64,000 bases of DNA, from the NCBI GenBank assembly GCA_016871155.1, contig VFZO01000001.1, positions 32,834 to 96,833 of the forward strand. Direction: 5' to 3'. The first letter of the stretch is position 1, and every line of letters starts with the position of its first letter. The notes beneath the pieces are model-generated. The model had not been told where the DNA came from. It saw only the letters and a program-made list of their open reading frames with translations, and made no database searches. This document shows positions 34,064 through 42,949 of the stretch, piece after piece. Position numbers and translations under genes: made by a program. This DNA is from Acidobacteriota bacterium (GTDB taxonomy: Bacteria > Acidobacteriota > Terriglobia > Bryobacterales > Bryobacteraceae).

Positions 34064-35455
34064 TTAATCAGGACGGGCGGCGCGCCAGCCTGCATCCAGG
34101 ATGGCCGCCATGCGCGCCTTCAGCGCGGCGTGCTTCGGATCTGCCGAGAGGTTGGTGAACTCGCGCGGGTCTGTTGCGTGGTCGAAGAGCTCTTCGCCTG
34201 GATACGGCCCGTCCCAGCGGATGTAGCGGTGACGGTCCGTTACCACGGCGCGGCCCACGATCTTCTCCTCCGGCGTGTACATCTGGGTGAAAGCCGCCTT
34301 CTTCCAGCGGCGCGACGGGTTGTGCAGCAGTGGCGTCATACTCTGGCCCTCCAGACGATCCGGAGCCCGCAGGCCGCCGAGTTCGGCGACTGTCGGATAG
34401 ATGTCGACGAACTCCACCAGGGCCTTCGACGCCTTGCCGTTTCCGCGCATTCCGGGCGCGCTGACAATGAGCGGAGCGCGCGCGGACTCTTCGAACAGAC
34501 TGCGCTTGTGCCAGCGGTGATGCTCGCCGAGATGCCAGCCATGATCGCCCCAGAAGACAACCGCTGTTTTCCGGCGCTGGTTCGTCTTGTCCAGGTGATC
34601 CAGCACGCGGCCCAACTGCCAGTCCATGTACGAGATGCAGGCGTAGTAGGCGCGAATGGCCTCGCGGCGTTCCGTCTCATTCATGCCCATGTCGTTGGCG
34701 CGTGTATTGATTGCGATCTCGCTGGCGCGGGGAATGTCGTCGCGATCGTTCGCCGGATTGTACGGAGCAGGAATCTTGTCCAGCGGGTAGAGGTCAAAAA
34801 AGCGGGACGGCGCCACGCCTGGCAGATGCGGACGGAGGTAGCCCAGTCCGATGAACCACGGCTGCCCGGCGGTCTTATCGATCGTCTCCAAAGCGAGTTC
34901 GGTGGCGCGATCGTCGGCCTGGTCCTTGCCGTCTCCGGCGAACGAGATCACCTGCCAGCCTTTGCCTAACGTTTTGCGGTCCCCAGCCGTGCGCTGCTCG
35001 GCGCCCTTTGGGCTGACCGCCAAATCCCAGGACTGCTCGTCGTCGAAGTTGTTCGTCCCAACGCCGGCCGGAACGTCCATGTGGTACATCTTGCCCGCGC
35101 GCACGCTCCGCCAGCCGTTGTTCCGGAAGAGTTGGGGTAACGTGACGACGTCCGGAACGCGGTCGCGAATCGCAATCTGGTTCGCCAGAATAGTCGTGGT
35201 ATCGGGCCTCAGGCCGCTCAACAAAGAAGTGCGGCTTGGGCCGCAGAGCGGGAACTGGCAGTACGCCCTGTCGAAACGGACCCCGGATCGGGCCAGTTTG
35301 TCGATGTTGGGCGTCTTGACCAAAGGATGCCCGTAGCAGCCGAGCGAGTTATTCAGGTCGTCCGAGGCGACGAACAACACGTTGAGCCGTTCCGGGGCGG
35401 TTTTTTGAGCGAGTAGCAGGGCCGGAGCCCCAAAGACCGCCCGGCGCGTCAACAC
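34064..35455 (-). CDS. Cysteine-type sulfatase (iduronate-2-sulfatase-like)
   Basis: 463 residues, GTG start 35455. A Tat-like signal TRRAVFGAPALLLAQ is followed by the alkaline-phosphatase fold: metal motif FVASDDLNNSLGCYGHPLVKTPNID, and the modification motif CGPSR (Cys71) that FGE turns into formylglycine. Other conserved pieces: FDRAYCQFPLCGPSR, FFDLYPLDKIPAP, VFWGDHGWHLGEHHRWHKRS with metal Asp/His, and a late GEELFDHATDPREFTNL. It should cleave sulfate esters, with the iduronate sulfatase-like branch most similar; the substrate is unknown. It begins 2 bp after the PilZ stop, so it shares that transcript. Confidence 0.9.
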   Translation of the reverse strand: MLTRRAVFGAPALLLAQKTAPERLNVLFVASDDLNNSLGCYGHPLVKTPNIDKLARSGVRFDRAYCQFPLCGPSRTSLLSGLRPDTTTILANQIAIRDRVPDVVTLPQLFRNNGWRSVRAGKMYHMDVPAGVGTNNFDDEQSWDLAVSPKGAEQRTAGDRKTLGKGWQVISFAGDGKDQADDRATELALETIDKTAGQPWFIGLGYLRPHLPGVAPSRFFDLYPLDKIPAPYNPANDRDDIPRASEIAINTRANDMGMNETERREAIRAYYACISYMDWQLGRVLDHLDKTNQRRKTAVVFWGDHGWHLGEHHRWHKRSLFEESARAPLIVSAPGMRGNGKASKALVEFVDIYPTVAELGGLRAPDRLEGQSMTPLLHNPSRRWKKAAFTQMYTPEEKIVGRAVVTDRHRYIRWDGPYPGEELFDHATDPREFTNLSADPKHAALKARMAAILDAGWRAARPD

Positions 35456-35457
35456 GC

Positions 35458-35778
35458 CTATTTGCGTACGAACTCGTGTCGCTCGAGCGTCGCGGCGACG
35501 GCGAATGGATACCGCACCGGGTCGCTGGCACGAGATTCCGTACGGACGACCTTACCCATGCAGCGCAGGCGCAAGGCCGGTTCTTCCGTACCATTCGGCA
35601 GAGTGACGAGATATTCAATGGACGAGCCTTCTGGGAGGCCTTTTTCCGATGTGAATAAAACGCCACATGAGCTCATGTTTTTCGTCTCGCCTACCTGCGG
35701 CAGGGAATCGGTTCCCGCGCGCAGGAGTTCGATGGGGAGCTTAAGATCAAATCGTTGGTTTCTTCTTTGCTCGGTCAC
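35458..35778 (-). CDS. Small PilZ-domain protein
   Basis: 106 residues, GTG start at 35778. It opens MTEQRRNQRFDLKLPIELL, where the RRNQRF block fits the PilZ c-di-GMP-binding R-x3-R motif. A second conserved SCGVLFTSEKGL (D/N-x-S-x-x-G-like) follows, so it can bind c-di-GMP in a PilZ barrel. It is followed 2 bp later by a sulfatase, giving a possible link between a c-di-GMP signal and that enzyme. No Shine-Dalgarno is seen upstream of the GTG. Confidence 0.85.
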   Translation of the reverse strand: MTEQRRNQRFDLKLPIELLRAGTDSLPQVGETKNMSSCGVLFTSEKGLPEGSSIEYLVTLPNGTEEPALRLRCMGKVVRTESRASDPVRYPFAVAATLERHEFVRK

Positions 35779-35849
35779 GTTACAACAAGACTAATGCGAA
35801 TCGCCTAGAACGGTCAATAGACCTAGTCCCAATTCTTTAATACCGAAGT

Positions 35850-35861
35850 TCTAGTACTAGA
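35850..35861. promoter_or_regulatory. Palindrome TCTAGTACTAGA between FGE and PilZ genes
   Basis: A perfect 12-bp palindrome in the 98-bp gap after the FGE gene and 72 bp before the PilZ start. A small stem CGTC-TGA-GACG (35863-35873) is next to it but has no T-run. The palindrome could be an operator for the PilZ-sulfatase transcript. Confidence 0.35.
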
Positions 35862-35876
35862 TCGTCTGAGACGGCG

Positions 35877-36857
35877 TCAGATGTCCCTGACGCACCGAAA
35901 GGTGATATTGGTCGTCGCAGAGTCGGGGGTGTTCTTCGTCCGCGCCGCCACGCGGTATCGATTGCAGTAGCTTTTGTGGCACAAATAGGACCCACCGCGC
36001 ATCGACTTCTGGGTGCCGGTGGCCGGGCCGACCGGATTGATCCGGGTCGTATTGGTATGCCAGAAGGGGTCGAACCAATCGGCGCACCACTCCCAGGCGT
36101 TTCCCACTAAGCTATAGATTCCATAGCCATTTGCCGGAAACGAATGAACGGGAGCCGGGGCTGTGAACCCGTCCTCCCCCAAATCGGTGTCCGGAAATTC
36201 GCCCTGCCAGATGTTGCACATGTGGACACCGTTTGGCGTGAGTTCGTTGCCCCAAGGATAGGTGGCCTGCTCCAGACCCCCGCGAGCGGCGTACTCCCAC
36301 TCAGCCTCGGAAGGCAGGCGTTTGCCCGCCCATTCGGCATAGGCGTTCGCGTCGTTCCACGAAACGTGTGTTACGGGTGTATCCAAACGGTGACTGATCG
36401 ACGAATCCGGCCCCTCGGGATGCGCCCAGTCCGCGCCCGGCACCTTGCACCACCACGGCACCGCCAGAACCGTGTCTTCCACAAGATTCTTGTAGCGTTC
36501 CGGCTCAATGTGGCCCTGGAAGACGAACGACCAGCCAAACCGCTCCGACTCCGTTTTGTAGCCGGTCGCATGGCGAAATTCCATGAATTGAGAATTCGTA
36601 ATCGAACCGGAATCAATGTAAAACGGGTCGACATGGGTCTCCCGGATTGGACCCTCGCCGTCGGCCGGAAAGCCCTCCCGGTCCTCGGTCCCCATCAGGA
36701 ACTTTCCGCCGTCCAGCCTCACCATCCCCTCCGTGGAACCCGCCCGGACGATTCGCCGCTCGGCGGCGCGTTTTTGCGACTCCACCAAATCCTCGGCCCG
36801 GGACTTGCTGGGGACACAGCAGGGGTTGATTCCGGTGATGCGGAACGGGTTACTCAT
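35877..36857 (-). CDS. Formylglycine-generating enzyme (SUMF1 family), active-type
   Basis: 326 residues, no signal peptide, so it acts in the cytoplasm on unfolded sulfatases before export. The FGE-sulfatase fold is complete: VRLDGGKFLMGTEDREGFPADGEGP, PVTHVSWNDANAYAEWAGKRLPSEAEWEYAARGG, LVGNAWEWCADWF, MRGGSYLCHKSYCNRYRV. The Cys293-x4-Cys298 pair matches the Cu-binding/catalytic cysteines (336 and 341 in human FGE), so it should convert the CxPSR cysteine to formylglycine. Its start overlaps the stop of the upstream parvulin gene in ATGA. Third gene of the sulfatase-parvulin-FGE unit. Confidence 0.95.
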   Translation of the reverse strand: MSNPFRITGINPCCVPSKSRAEDLVESQKRAAERRIVRAGSTEGMVRLDGGKFLMGTEDREGFPADGEGPIRETHVDPFYIDSGSITNSQFMEFRHATGYKTESERFGWSFVFQGHIEPERYKNLVEDTVLAVPWWCKVPGADWAHPEGPDSSISHRLDTPVTHVSWNDANAYAEWAGKRLPSEAEWEYAARGGLEQATYPWGNELTPNGVHMCNIWQGEFPDTDLGEDGFTAPAPVHSFPANGYGIYSLVGNAWEWCADWFDPFWHTNTTRINPVGPATGTQKSMRGGSYLCHKSYCNRYRVAARTKNTPDSATTNITFRCVRDI

Positions 36858-37729
36858 GCCGGCTGTTTGGCCGTCTTTACGGTCGCCTTGGCGCGCAGCG
36901 CATCGACGAAATCCTCCAGCGCCTTCTCCTGCTTACCGCGTCCGATCTCGGCTTCGATCTGCTCTTTCACTTCGTCCAACGTGCGGGTGCCTTCGGCGCG
37001 CTTCTCGTGAACGAGCGCGATATGCCAGCCGAACATGGTCCGGAATATATCGCTGCGTTCGCCCGGCTTCATCTTGAAGACGATCTCTTCGAACTCCTCG
37101 ACCATCTCACCGGCCGGAAACCATCCGAGATTGCCGCCTTGGCCGGCGCAGTCGGAGTACTTGTCGGCGATTTCGTTAAACGGCGCGCCGCCGAGAATCT
37201 CCTGTTCGGCCTTCTTGATCTCTTCCAGCGCCGCGTTTTCGTCGGCGCCTTCTCCGACATTCTTGACCACATGGGAGGCCCACACCATCGGCGGCGTCTT
37301 AAAGGCTTCCCGATTCTGCTTGTAGAACTCAGTCAGCTCCTTCTTGCTCGCCTTCGGGGCCTTCTCTTGCACAGCGCGGATTAATCGTTCCACACGAATC
37401 TGGGCTTCGATGTCCTTACGGGCGGCGTCCTTGTCGACGCCAGCACGCGTGGTCCCGGCTTCGCAGTCCTCCACGCCGCCCGCGGGCGGGAACATCGCGG
37501 TCAGCCGTTCGTCGATCTCTTCGGCCGGAACCGGCGTTGCATCCTTCATCGCCTCCTGCCGGAGCAAGACCCGTTCGATCACGTTCTCGCGCGACCACTC
37601 CCGGAGCTGCATCTCCTTTTCGATAGGGTCCATGTCCTGAACCATCTCTTCGTAGCGGGGGCGCATGGAGGCCGCCTCCTGGCGGATGACCGCGTCGTCT
37701 ACGTACTCACCGTTGATTAGCAAACCCAT
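36854..37729 (-). CDS. Cytoplasmic parvulin-type peptidyl-prolyl isomerase
   Basis: 291 residues. An N-terminal helical chaperone-like SurA_N part (residues about 1-115, highly charged) precedes one parvulin domain: MVWASHVVKNVGEGADENAALEEI, ADKYSDCAGQGGNLGWFPAGEMVEEFEEIVFKMKPGERSD, FGWHIALVHEKR. There is no signal peptide, unlike periplasmic SurA/PpiD, so it works in the cytoplasm. It is placed between a sulfatase (14 bp upstream) and FGE (ATGA overlap downstream), so a role in presenting the proline-containing CxPSR motif to FGE is tempting. Confidence 0.88.
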   Translation of the reverse strand: MGLLINGEYVDDAVIRQEAASMRPRYEEMVQDMDPIEKEMQLREWSRENVIERVLLRQEAMKDATPVPAEEIDERLTAMFPPAGGVEDCEAGTTRAGVDKDAARKDIEAQIRVERLIRAVQEKAPKASKKELTEFYKQNREAFKTPPMVWASHVVKNVGEGADENAALEEIKKAEQEILGGAPFNEIADKYSDCAGQGGNLGWFPAGEMVEEFEEIVFKMKPGERSDIFRTMFGWHIALVHEKRAEGTRTLDEVKEQIEAEIGRGKQEKALEDFVDALRAKATVKTAKQPA

Positions 37730-37743
37730 TGGAACTCGAAACC

Positions 37744-39129
37744 CTATTGTATAGACTGGCGGCGGGCGATCGCCGTCAGCTCCTTCACCACGCCGCCAAG
37801 TCCGGTGTCGTCGATGCGGTTGATGAACTCGCCGGGATCATTGGAAAGGTCGAACAGCTCGCTGCGCCCCCAGTCCAGGTAATTCAGCTTCCAGCGGTCC
37901 GTCCGCACCATCAGAATCGGCCCTTTGCCGACGTACCGGTCGTCCTTCGTGAAAACGTTACGGCAGAACCAATACTCCGAGTAGGCGAACTCCCGGGGGG
38001 TGTAGCGGCGGCCCCGCAAAAGCGCGGCGAAGCTCCGGCCGTGCAGGCCTTTCACCGCGCCGAGCCCGCAAAGCTCGGTCAGCGCCGGGAACAGGTCGAT
38101 CTGCTCGATGATCTCCGTGCGGCGGCCGCTGGCGCCGCCAGGCATGCTGATCAGCAGCGGCACGCCGACCGACTCTTCGAACATGTTGTGCTTGGTCCAC
38201 ATGCGATGGGCGCCGGCCATCTCACCGTGATCGGACGTATATACCACTACCGTGTTCTTATCCAGGCCCAGTTCGCGCAGCGCATCGTGGACGCGGCCGA
38301 CGTTCGCATCCATTTGGCTGACGTTGCCATAGTAGCCGGCGAGCGAGCGGCGGGCGGCTTCGTCGGACTGCCGATACCAGCCGCGCTCCATGGCCCGGAT
38401 GCGGTGCCCTTCGAATCCGGACTCCAGATCGTCCGGCGGCCGGCGGGGCAACTCCAACCGGTCCGGTTGATACATGTCAAAGTACCGTTTCATTGGCCGA
38501 AACGGCGTATGCGGCTGGACGAACGACGCCCATAGGCAGAACGGCTTGTTCCTGTTCTGGTGAAGGAACTCGACGGCGCGATCGGCGAACCAGTTGTCTT
38601 CAAAATAACGGGCAGGCAGGTCCAGGCCGGCGCCGTCGATTCCGCCTGCGTCGCCGGACGCTTCGCGGAACCGCTTCCGGTCCTCCGCGCTGAGCGTGTG
38701 ATGGAACGAGCCTTCGTTCAAGCGGTGGGCGAACCCGTGGCGGCGAGTTTCGTCCACGAAGTGCATTTTGCCGATCGCCCCGGTGGAGTAGCCGCGTTCG
38801 GCGAAGAAGTGCCCGATCGTCGGAATTTCGGCGGGAAGCGGATCCTGGAGGATTTTTGCCCCATGTTTGTGGGCGTAGAGGCCCGTTATCAGCGATCCGC
38901 GCGACGGCACGCAGACCGGTGATGGGCAGTAGGCCGATGTGAAGCGAACGGCCCGCGCGGCCAACGCGTCGATGTTCGGCGTGCGCACCGCGGCGTGGCC
39001 GTAGCAGCCGGAGGCCGCCCGCTGATGCTGGTCCGACATCAGGAACAAAAGGTTGTACCGCGGTTCGCCCCGCCGGCTGGCGGGTACAGCCCCGGCCTGC
39101 AAAATTTCGCGTCGGGACGGTTGTGCCAT
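37744..39129 (-). CDS. Cysteine-type sulfatase
   Basis: 461 residues. SRREILQAGAVPA near the N-terminus is Tat-like although the hydrophobic part is short. The sulfatase fold follows: FLMSDQHQRAASGCYGHAAVRTPNID (metal Asp), CVPSR at 73-77 (Cys to be oxidised to formylglycine), IGKMHFVDETRRHG, VVYTSDHGEMAGAHRMWTKHN with metal Asp/His, and a C-terminal DLSNDPGEFINRID. It resembles choline- and aryl-sulfatase-like family members; substrate unknown. First gene of the sulfatase-parvulin-FGE unit, divergent from an M16 peptidase with only 25 bp between the start codons. Confidence 0.9.
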   Translation of the reverse strand: MAQPSRREILQAGAVPASRRGEPRYNLLFLMSDQHQRAASGCYGHAAVRTPNIDALAARAVRFTSAYCPSPVCVPSRGSLITGLYAHKHGAKILQDPLPAEIPTIGHFFAERGYSTGAIGKMHFVDETRRHGFAHRLNEGSFHHTLSAEDRKRFREASGDAGGIDGAGLDLPARYFEDNWFADRAVEFLHQNRNKPFCLWASFVQPHTPFRPMKRYFDMYQPDRLELPRRPPDDLESGFEGHRIRAMERGWYRQSDEAARRSLAGYYGNVSQMDANVGRVHDALRELGLDKNTVVVYTSDHGEMAGAHRMWTKHNMFEESVGVPLLISMPGGASGRRTEIIEQIDLFPALTELCGLGAVKGLHGRSFAALLRGRRYTPREFAYSEYWFCRNVFTKDDRYVGKGPILMVRTDRWKLNYLDWGRSELFDLSNDPGEFINRIDDTGLGGVVKELTAIARRQSIQ

Positions 39130-39142
39130 GTCTTTTGCATGT

Positions 39143-39148
39143 TACAAC
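39143..39148 (+). promoter_or_regulatory. -10 box TACAAC of the M16 peptidase, leaderless arrangement
   Basis: TACAAC ends 6 nt before ATG 39155, with TTGTGC 16 nt upstream (39121-39126) as a weak -35. No Shine-Dalgarno. On the other strand a TAACAT box lies 9 nt before the sulfatase ATG, so the two promoters overlap. Confidence 0.4.
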
Positions 39149-39154
39149 GGGCAT

Positions 39155-41893
39155 ATGAGGATTCATTCCGCCCTTACCCTGGGCGTTCTGGCCACGGCCG
39201 CAGCCTTCACCCAGCCGGCGGCAAAAAAAATCGAAATCGACATTCCCTACCAGAAGTTCGTTCTTCCGAACGGCCTGCGCGTGATCGTCCATGAGGATCG
39301 CAAGGCGCCCATCGTCGCCGTGAACCTCTGGTATCACGTCGGCTCCAAGAACGAGAAGTCCGGCAAGTCCGGCTTCGCCCACCTGTTTGAACACGTCATG
39401 TTCAACGGGTCGAAGCACTTCAACGATGATTATTTCCAGGCGCTGGAGCGGCTGGGCGCCACGGACCTGAACGGTACGACCAATAACGATCGCACCAACT
39501 ATTTCCAGAACGTGCCGGTGCCGGCGCTGGACCAGGTGCTGTTCCTGGAGTCCGACCGCATGGGCCACCTGCTTGAAGTGCTGGATCTCAAAAAGCTCGA
39601 CGAGCAGCGCGGCGTGGTGCAGAACGAGAAGCGCCAGGGCGAGAACGCACCGTACGGATTGGCCTACGAGATCGTCACAAAAGCTATGTACCCGCAGGAG
39701 CATCCCTACTCATGGACCGTCATCGGCTCCATGGAGGATCTGAACGCCGCGACGTTGAAGGATGTGCAGGAGTGGTTCAAAACCTATTACGGCGCGGCGA
39801 ATACGGTGCTGGTGATCGCCGGCGATATCGACGCAAAAACGGCGAAGGAGAAGGTGGAGAAGTACTTCGGCTGGATTCCGCCGGGACCGCCGCCGGTGAG
39901 GCATCGCGAATGGATCGCCAAACTGGACGGCGCCAAGCGCCAAGTAGCCTACGACCAGGTGCCCCAGGCGCGGGTGATGAAGGTCTGGAACGTGCCTCAG
40001 AACTACACCTATGACTCGGAGATGCTGGACATCGCCGCCTCCGCGCTGGGCGGAGGGCGGACATCCCGGCTCTATAGGCGGCTGATACAGAAAGATCAGC
40101 TCGCCAGCGCTGTGCAGGTGGACAACGACAAGAACGAAATCGGCGGGAACTTCATGATCACCGTGACGGCGCGTCCCGGCGTTTCGTTGACGAAACTGGA
40201 AGCGGCGCTGGACGAAGAGGTCAAGGCCTTCCTGCACACCGGACCCACCGAAGCCGAGTTGCGCCAGATCAAGACGCGCACCTTGGCGGGCTTCCTGAAT
40301 GGCATCGAACGGATCGGCGGCTTTGGCGGCAAGTCCGACGTGCTGGCGAGCTGCGAAGTGTATACGGGGGATCCGGGCTGCTACAAAAAGTCGATCGAGA
40401 TCACCGAAAAGGCCACCTGGAACGAAGTGAAGCGTGTCGCCAACCAGTGGTTGGACGACGGAGTCTATACGCTGGAGATCCATCCCAAGCCCAGGCTGAA
40501 GGAGTTTTCGAAGGACATCGACCGGTCGGCGCTGCCGGCCGCGGGCGGCGCGCCAGCGCTGCGAGTGCCGCCGATGCAGAAGACGACCCTTTCGAACGGT
40601 CTTCGCGTGGTGCTCAGTGAGCGCCATGAGACGCCCACCCTGTCCATGGCGATGCAGTTCGACGCCGGGTATGCGGCCGATCAGTTCTTCCAGCCCGGCA
40701 CCGCCTCTCTGTTGAACAAGATGATGCTCGAAGGCACGACGAAGCGGACCGGGCCGGAGATCGCCGAACGCAACGCCGAACTCGGTTCGGCGATTCAGGC
40801 GTTTTCGAACCTCGATATGTCGTCGGTCAATCTGTCGGCCCTGAAGATGAACCTGGATGAGTCGCTGGATCTTTACGCCGACGTCATTCGCAACCCCGCC
40901 TTCCCGCCGGCCGATTTCGAAAGGCTGAAGAAGCTGCAGTCCGACGGCATCCAGCGCGAAAAGTCCGAACCGAACTCCATGGCGATGCGCGTGTTTCCCG
41001 GTCTCATTTACGGCAAAGGCCACGCCTATTCGAATCCGTTCACGGGCAGCGGCACGGAGGCGTCGGTCAAGCAGATTGTCCGCGAAACGCTCACCAAGTT
41101 CCACGGAACGTTTTACCGGCCGAACAATGCCGTGCTGCATATCGTTGGCGATACGACGCTGGATGAGATGAAGCCGAAGCTCGAGAAGCTGTTCGGCGAC
41201 TGGACGCGTGCCGATGTGCCGAAGAAGAATCTGGCGCAAGTGCAGCACCGCGAGAAATCGACGGTGTACATCATCGACAAACCGGGCGCGATCCAATCGG
41301 TGATCATGGCGGGCCACGTGGCGCCTCCATCGAACAATCCGGACGAAGCCGCGATTGACGTGTTGAACGCCGCCTTCGGCGGCGCGTTCACTTCGCGCTT
41401 GAACATGAACCTGCGCGAGGACAAGCACTGGAGTTATGGCGCGTTCACAACCTTCGTCGACGCCCGCGGGCAAAGGCCGTTCCTAGCCATGTCGCCGGTG
41501 CAATCGGACAAGACCAAGGAGTCGCTCGCCGAAGTGATCAAGGAGTTCCGGGACATAATTCGCGACAAGCCGATTACCGAGGAAGAGTTGCAAAAAACGC
41601 AGGCTTCGTTGACGCGCTCGCTCGCCGGGCAACGGGAGACGAAGGGCGGCGTGTTGGGCGATCAACTGATGATCAACCGCCTGGGGCTGGCCGACGATTA
41701 CTTCACCACCTACGCGCAACGGGTGAATTCACTTAAACGCGCCGACATCAACGCCATCGCCGAGAAGGTCTTGCGGCCGGAGAAGTTGATTTGGGTCGTG
41801 GTGGGTGACCGGGCCCAGATCGAAAAGGGAATCCGCGAGTTGAACCTGGGCGAAGTGACGCTGCTCGACGCCGACGGTAACGCAGTGAACTAG
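39155..41893 (+). CDS. Exported M16-family zinc peptidase, two-domain
   Basis: 912 residues from ATG 39155. A signal peptide (IHSALTLGVLATAAAFTQPA) is followed by an M16 domain with the inverted zinc motif HLFEHVMFNG (HxxEH) and the downstream Glu in QRGVVQNEKRQ. The second half (from about LRVPPMQKTTLSNGLRVVLSERHETPTLSMAMQFDAG) is an inactive M16 domain, which forms the substrate chamber with the first, and it carries AGHVAPPSNNPDEAAIDVLNAAFGG. Members degrade or process exported peptides. Its 3' end overlaps by 4 bp the convergent barrel gene. Confidence 0.93.
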   Translation: MRIHSALTLGVLATAAAFTQPAAKKIEIDIPYQKFVLPNGLRVIVHEDRKAPIVAVNLWYHVGSKNEKSGKSGFAHLFEHVMFNGSKHFNDDYFQALERLGATDLNGTTNNDRTNYFQNVPVPALDQVLFLESDRMGHLLEVLDLKKLDEQRGVVQNEKRQGENAPYGLAYEIVTKAMYPQEHPYSWTVIGSMEDLNAATLKDVQEWFKTYYGAANTVLVIAGDIDAKTAKEKVEKYFGWIPPGPPPVRHREWIAKLDGAKRQVAYDQVPQARVMKVWNVPQNYTYDSEMLDIAASALGGGRTSRLYRRLIQKDQLASAVQVDNDKNEIGGNFMITVTARPGVSLTKLEAALDEEVKAFLHTGPTEAELRQIKTRTLAGFLNGIERIGGFGGKSDVLASCEVYTGDPGCYKKSIEITEKATWNEVKRVANQWLDDGVYTLEIHPKPRLKEFSKDIDRSALPAAGGAPALRVPPMQKTTLSNGLRVVLSERHETPTLSMAMQFDAGYAADQFFQPGTASLLNKMMLEGTTKRTGPEIAERNAELGSAIQAFSNLDMSSVNLSALKMNLDESLDLYADVIRNPAFPPADFERLKKLQSDGIQREKSEPNSMAMRVFPGLIYGKGHAYSNPFTGSGTEASVKQIVRETLTKFHGTFYRPNNAVLHIVGDTTLDEMKPKLEKLFGDWTRADVPKKNLAQVQHREKSTVYIIDKPGAIQSVIMAGHVAPPSNNPDEAAIDVLNAAFGGAFTSRLNMNLREDKHWSYGAFTTFVDARGQRPFLAMSPVQSDKTKESLAEVIKEFRDIIRDKPITEEELQKTQASLTRSLAGQRETKGGVLGDQLMINRLGLADDYFTTYAQRVNSLKRADINAIAEKVLRPEKLIWVVVGDRAQIEKGIRELNLGEVTLLDADGNAVN

Positions 41894-42486
41894 CGGAGTT
41901 GAACGAAAAAGCCGAACTCCACCTTGCCGAACGTTTCCTTGAACTGGCCGCCGGGCTTGTAGGCCTTGGCCTCCGCCCGGACGCCTACTCGCTGGTTGAT
42001 GTAGTACCGCAGGCCTCCGCCGAAGTTCACCGCAGGGTCGGTGGAGGCGGCCGCGGTGAACGGCACCTGAATCCCCTCGACGTTGACGTTGAATTGACGC
42101 GACGGAGCGTGAATCATACCCACGCCGAAAACGGCATATGGAACGATGGGAAACTCCCGAATCGGCATCCGGATGTGCACGCCGCCGTGAAAATCGGTCA
42201 GCGGGATGTTGTAGTTGATGTTGACTGGCTGGCTCAGGCCGGGAATCGTGCGGCTTTGCTTGCGGCCGATGCCCGGAAAATAGCTGAATTCGCCATAGGG
42301 CAGAATCCATTTGTTGGCCGCATAGGTCACGTTGGCGCCGCCCATCCAGCGAAACTCGTCGATGCCATAGCTGGCGCCGACAAATCCTCCGACTTCGAAG
42401 CTGCCCGAGCGCACCACCGACCGGCTCTGCGCCATCAAGCCCATGCCCGCCCAAAGGATGATTCCGCACACGTGGAATGTCTTCAT
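41890..42486 (-). CDS. Small outer-membrane beta-barrel protein
   Basis: 198 residues from ATG 42486, with GAGGAA upstream as Shine-Dalgarno. The signal peptide ends near AGMGLMAQS. Alternating strands typical of an 8-stranded OmpA/OmpW-like barrel follow: FEVGGFVGASYGIDEFRW, GANVTYAANKWILPYGEFSYF, GGVHIRMPIREFPIVPYAVFGVGMIH, FGGGLRYYINQRVGVRAEAKAYK, and a final FGKVEFGFFVQLR. The function is unknown; it may be structural or a small channel. It is convergent with the M16 peptidase. Confidence 0.82.
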   Translation of the reverse strand: MKTFHVCGIILWAGMGLMAQSRSVVRSGSFEVGGFVGASYGIDEFRWMGGANVTYAANKWILPYGEFSYFPGIGRKQSRTIPGLSQPVNINYNIPLTDFHGGVHIRMPIREFPIVPYAVFGVGMIHAPSRQFNVNVEGIQVPFTAAASTDPAVNFGGGLRYYINQRVGVRAEAKAYKPGGQFKETFGKVEFGFFVQLR

Positions 42487-42949
42487 CTTTTTGTTCCTCA
42501 ATATCTTATGAGCCACTGCCGTTACTAGAATGGTAAGGGAGCCTGGGCCTGCCTGACAAGGCGGCCTCAGTCAACAACGCGGAAAAAACCGGCCGAGCGC
42601 CTCACGAGAAGACGGCTTTTCCGCGATCAGCCGGCGGTGCGATTCTCGATTCGGCCGGTTGCGCGTGACGTTTCCGGGTGTTCTCCTGCGTCTCCAGCCG
42701 TCCGATTCGATCAACCGAATCGGGGCACGAACCGTCGGTTCAATCGGTTCCCGCTATCCGGCCACTGGAGACTGCGCACCGAAAACTGAAGTGAATCGGC
42801 CGGGGAAGCGCCAACGGGTTGAACAATTGGCGCTCACAACGTGGGACGAAGCTCGAAAAAAATCCGGGTTCCCGGTAGCGGTATCATGAACGAGTCCCTG
42901 TGAAGTTTTCCGTACGAATCGCTATGCGCCACGGCTGGTTCCCCGGCCC
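42487..42949. other. 463-bp intergenic region with clustered CGGTT/AACCG repeats
   Basis: No plausible gene in either direction. Between 42647 and 42750 are repeats: CGGTT at 42656-42660, 42736-42740 and 42745-42749, AACCG at 42713-42717 and 42730-42734. The last two CGGTT lie in a direct repeat TCGGTTC-AA-TCGGTTC (42735-42741, 42744-42750). CCGATTCG (42702-42709) and CGAATCGG (42716-42723) form a perfect 8-bp hairpin with a 6-nt loop. TCGGCCGG also appears twice (about 42651 and 42794). This looks like a regulator-binding region for the downstream kinase operon or for the barrel gene. Confidence 0.5.

Noticed and set aside
34051-34071. Inverted repeat CTGATT/AATCAG between convergent stops as terminator
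   Set aside because: Only 6 bp, AT-rich stem and no T-run on the 3' side in either direction.
39710-41473. 587-codon antisense frame in the M16 gene
   Set aside because: No domains; His/Arg-rich composition typical of reverse-strand shadows.
42731-42755. TTCAATC resembling a tRNA T-loop
   Set aside because: The flanking bases cannot form the 5-bp T-stem and no acceptor or anticodon arms fit.
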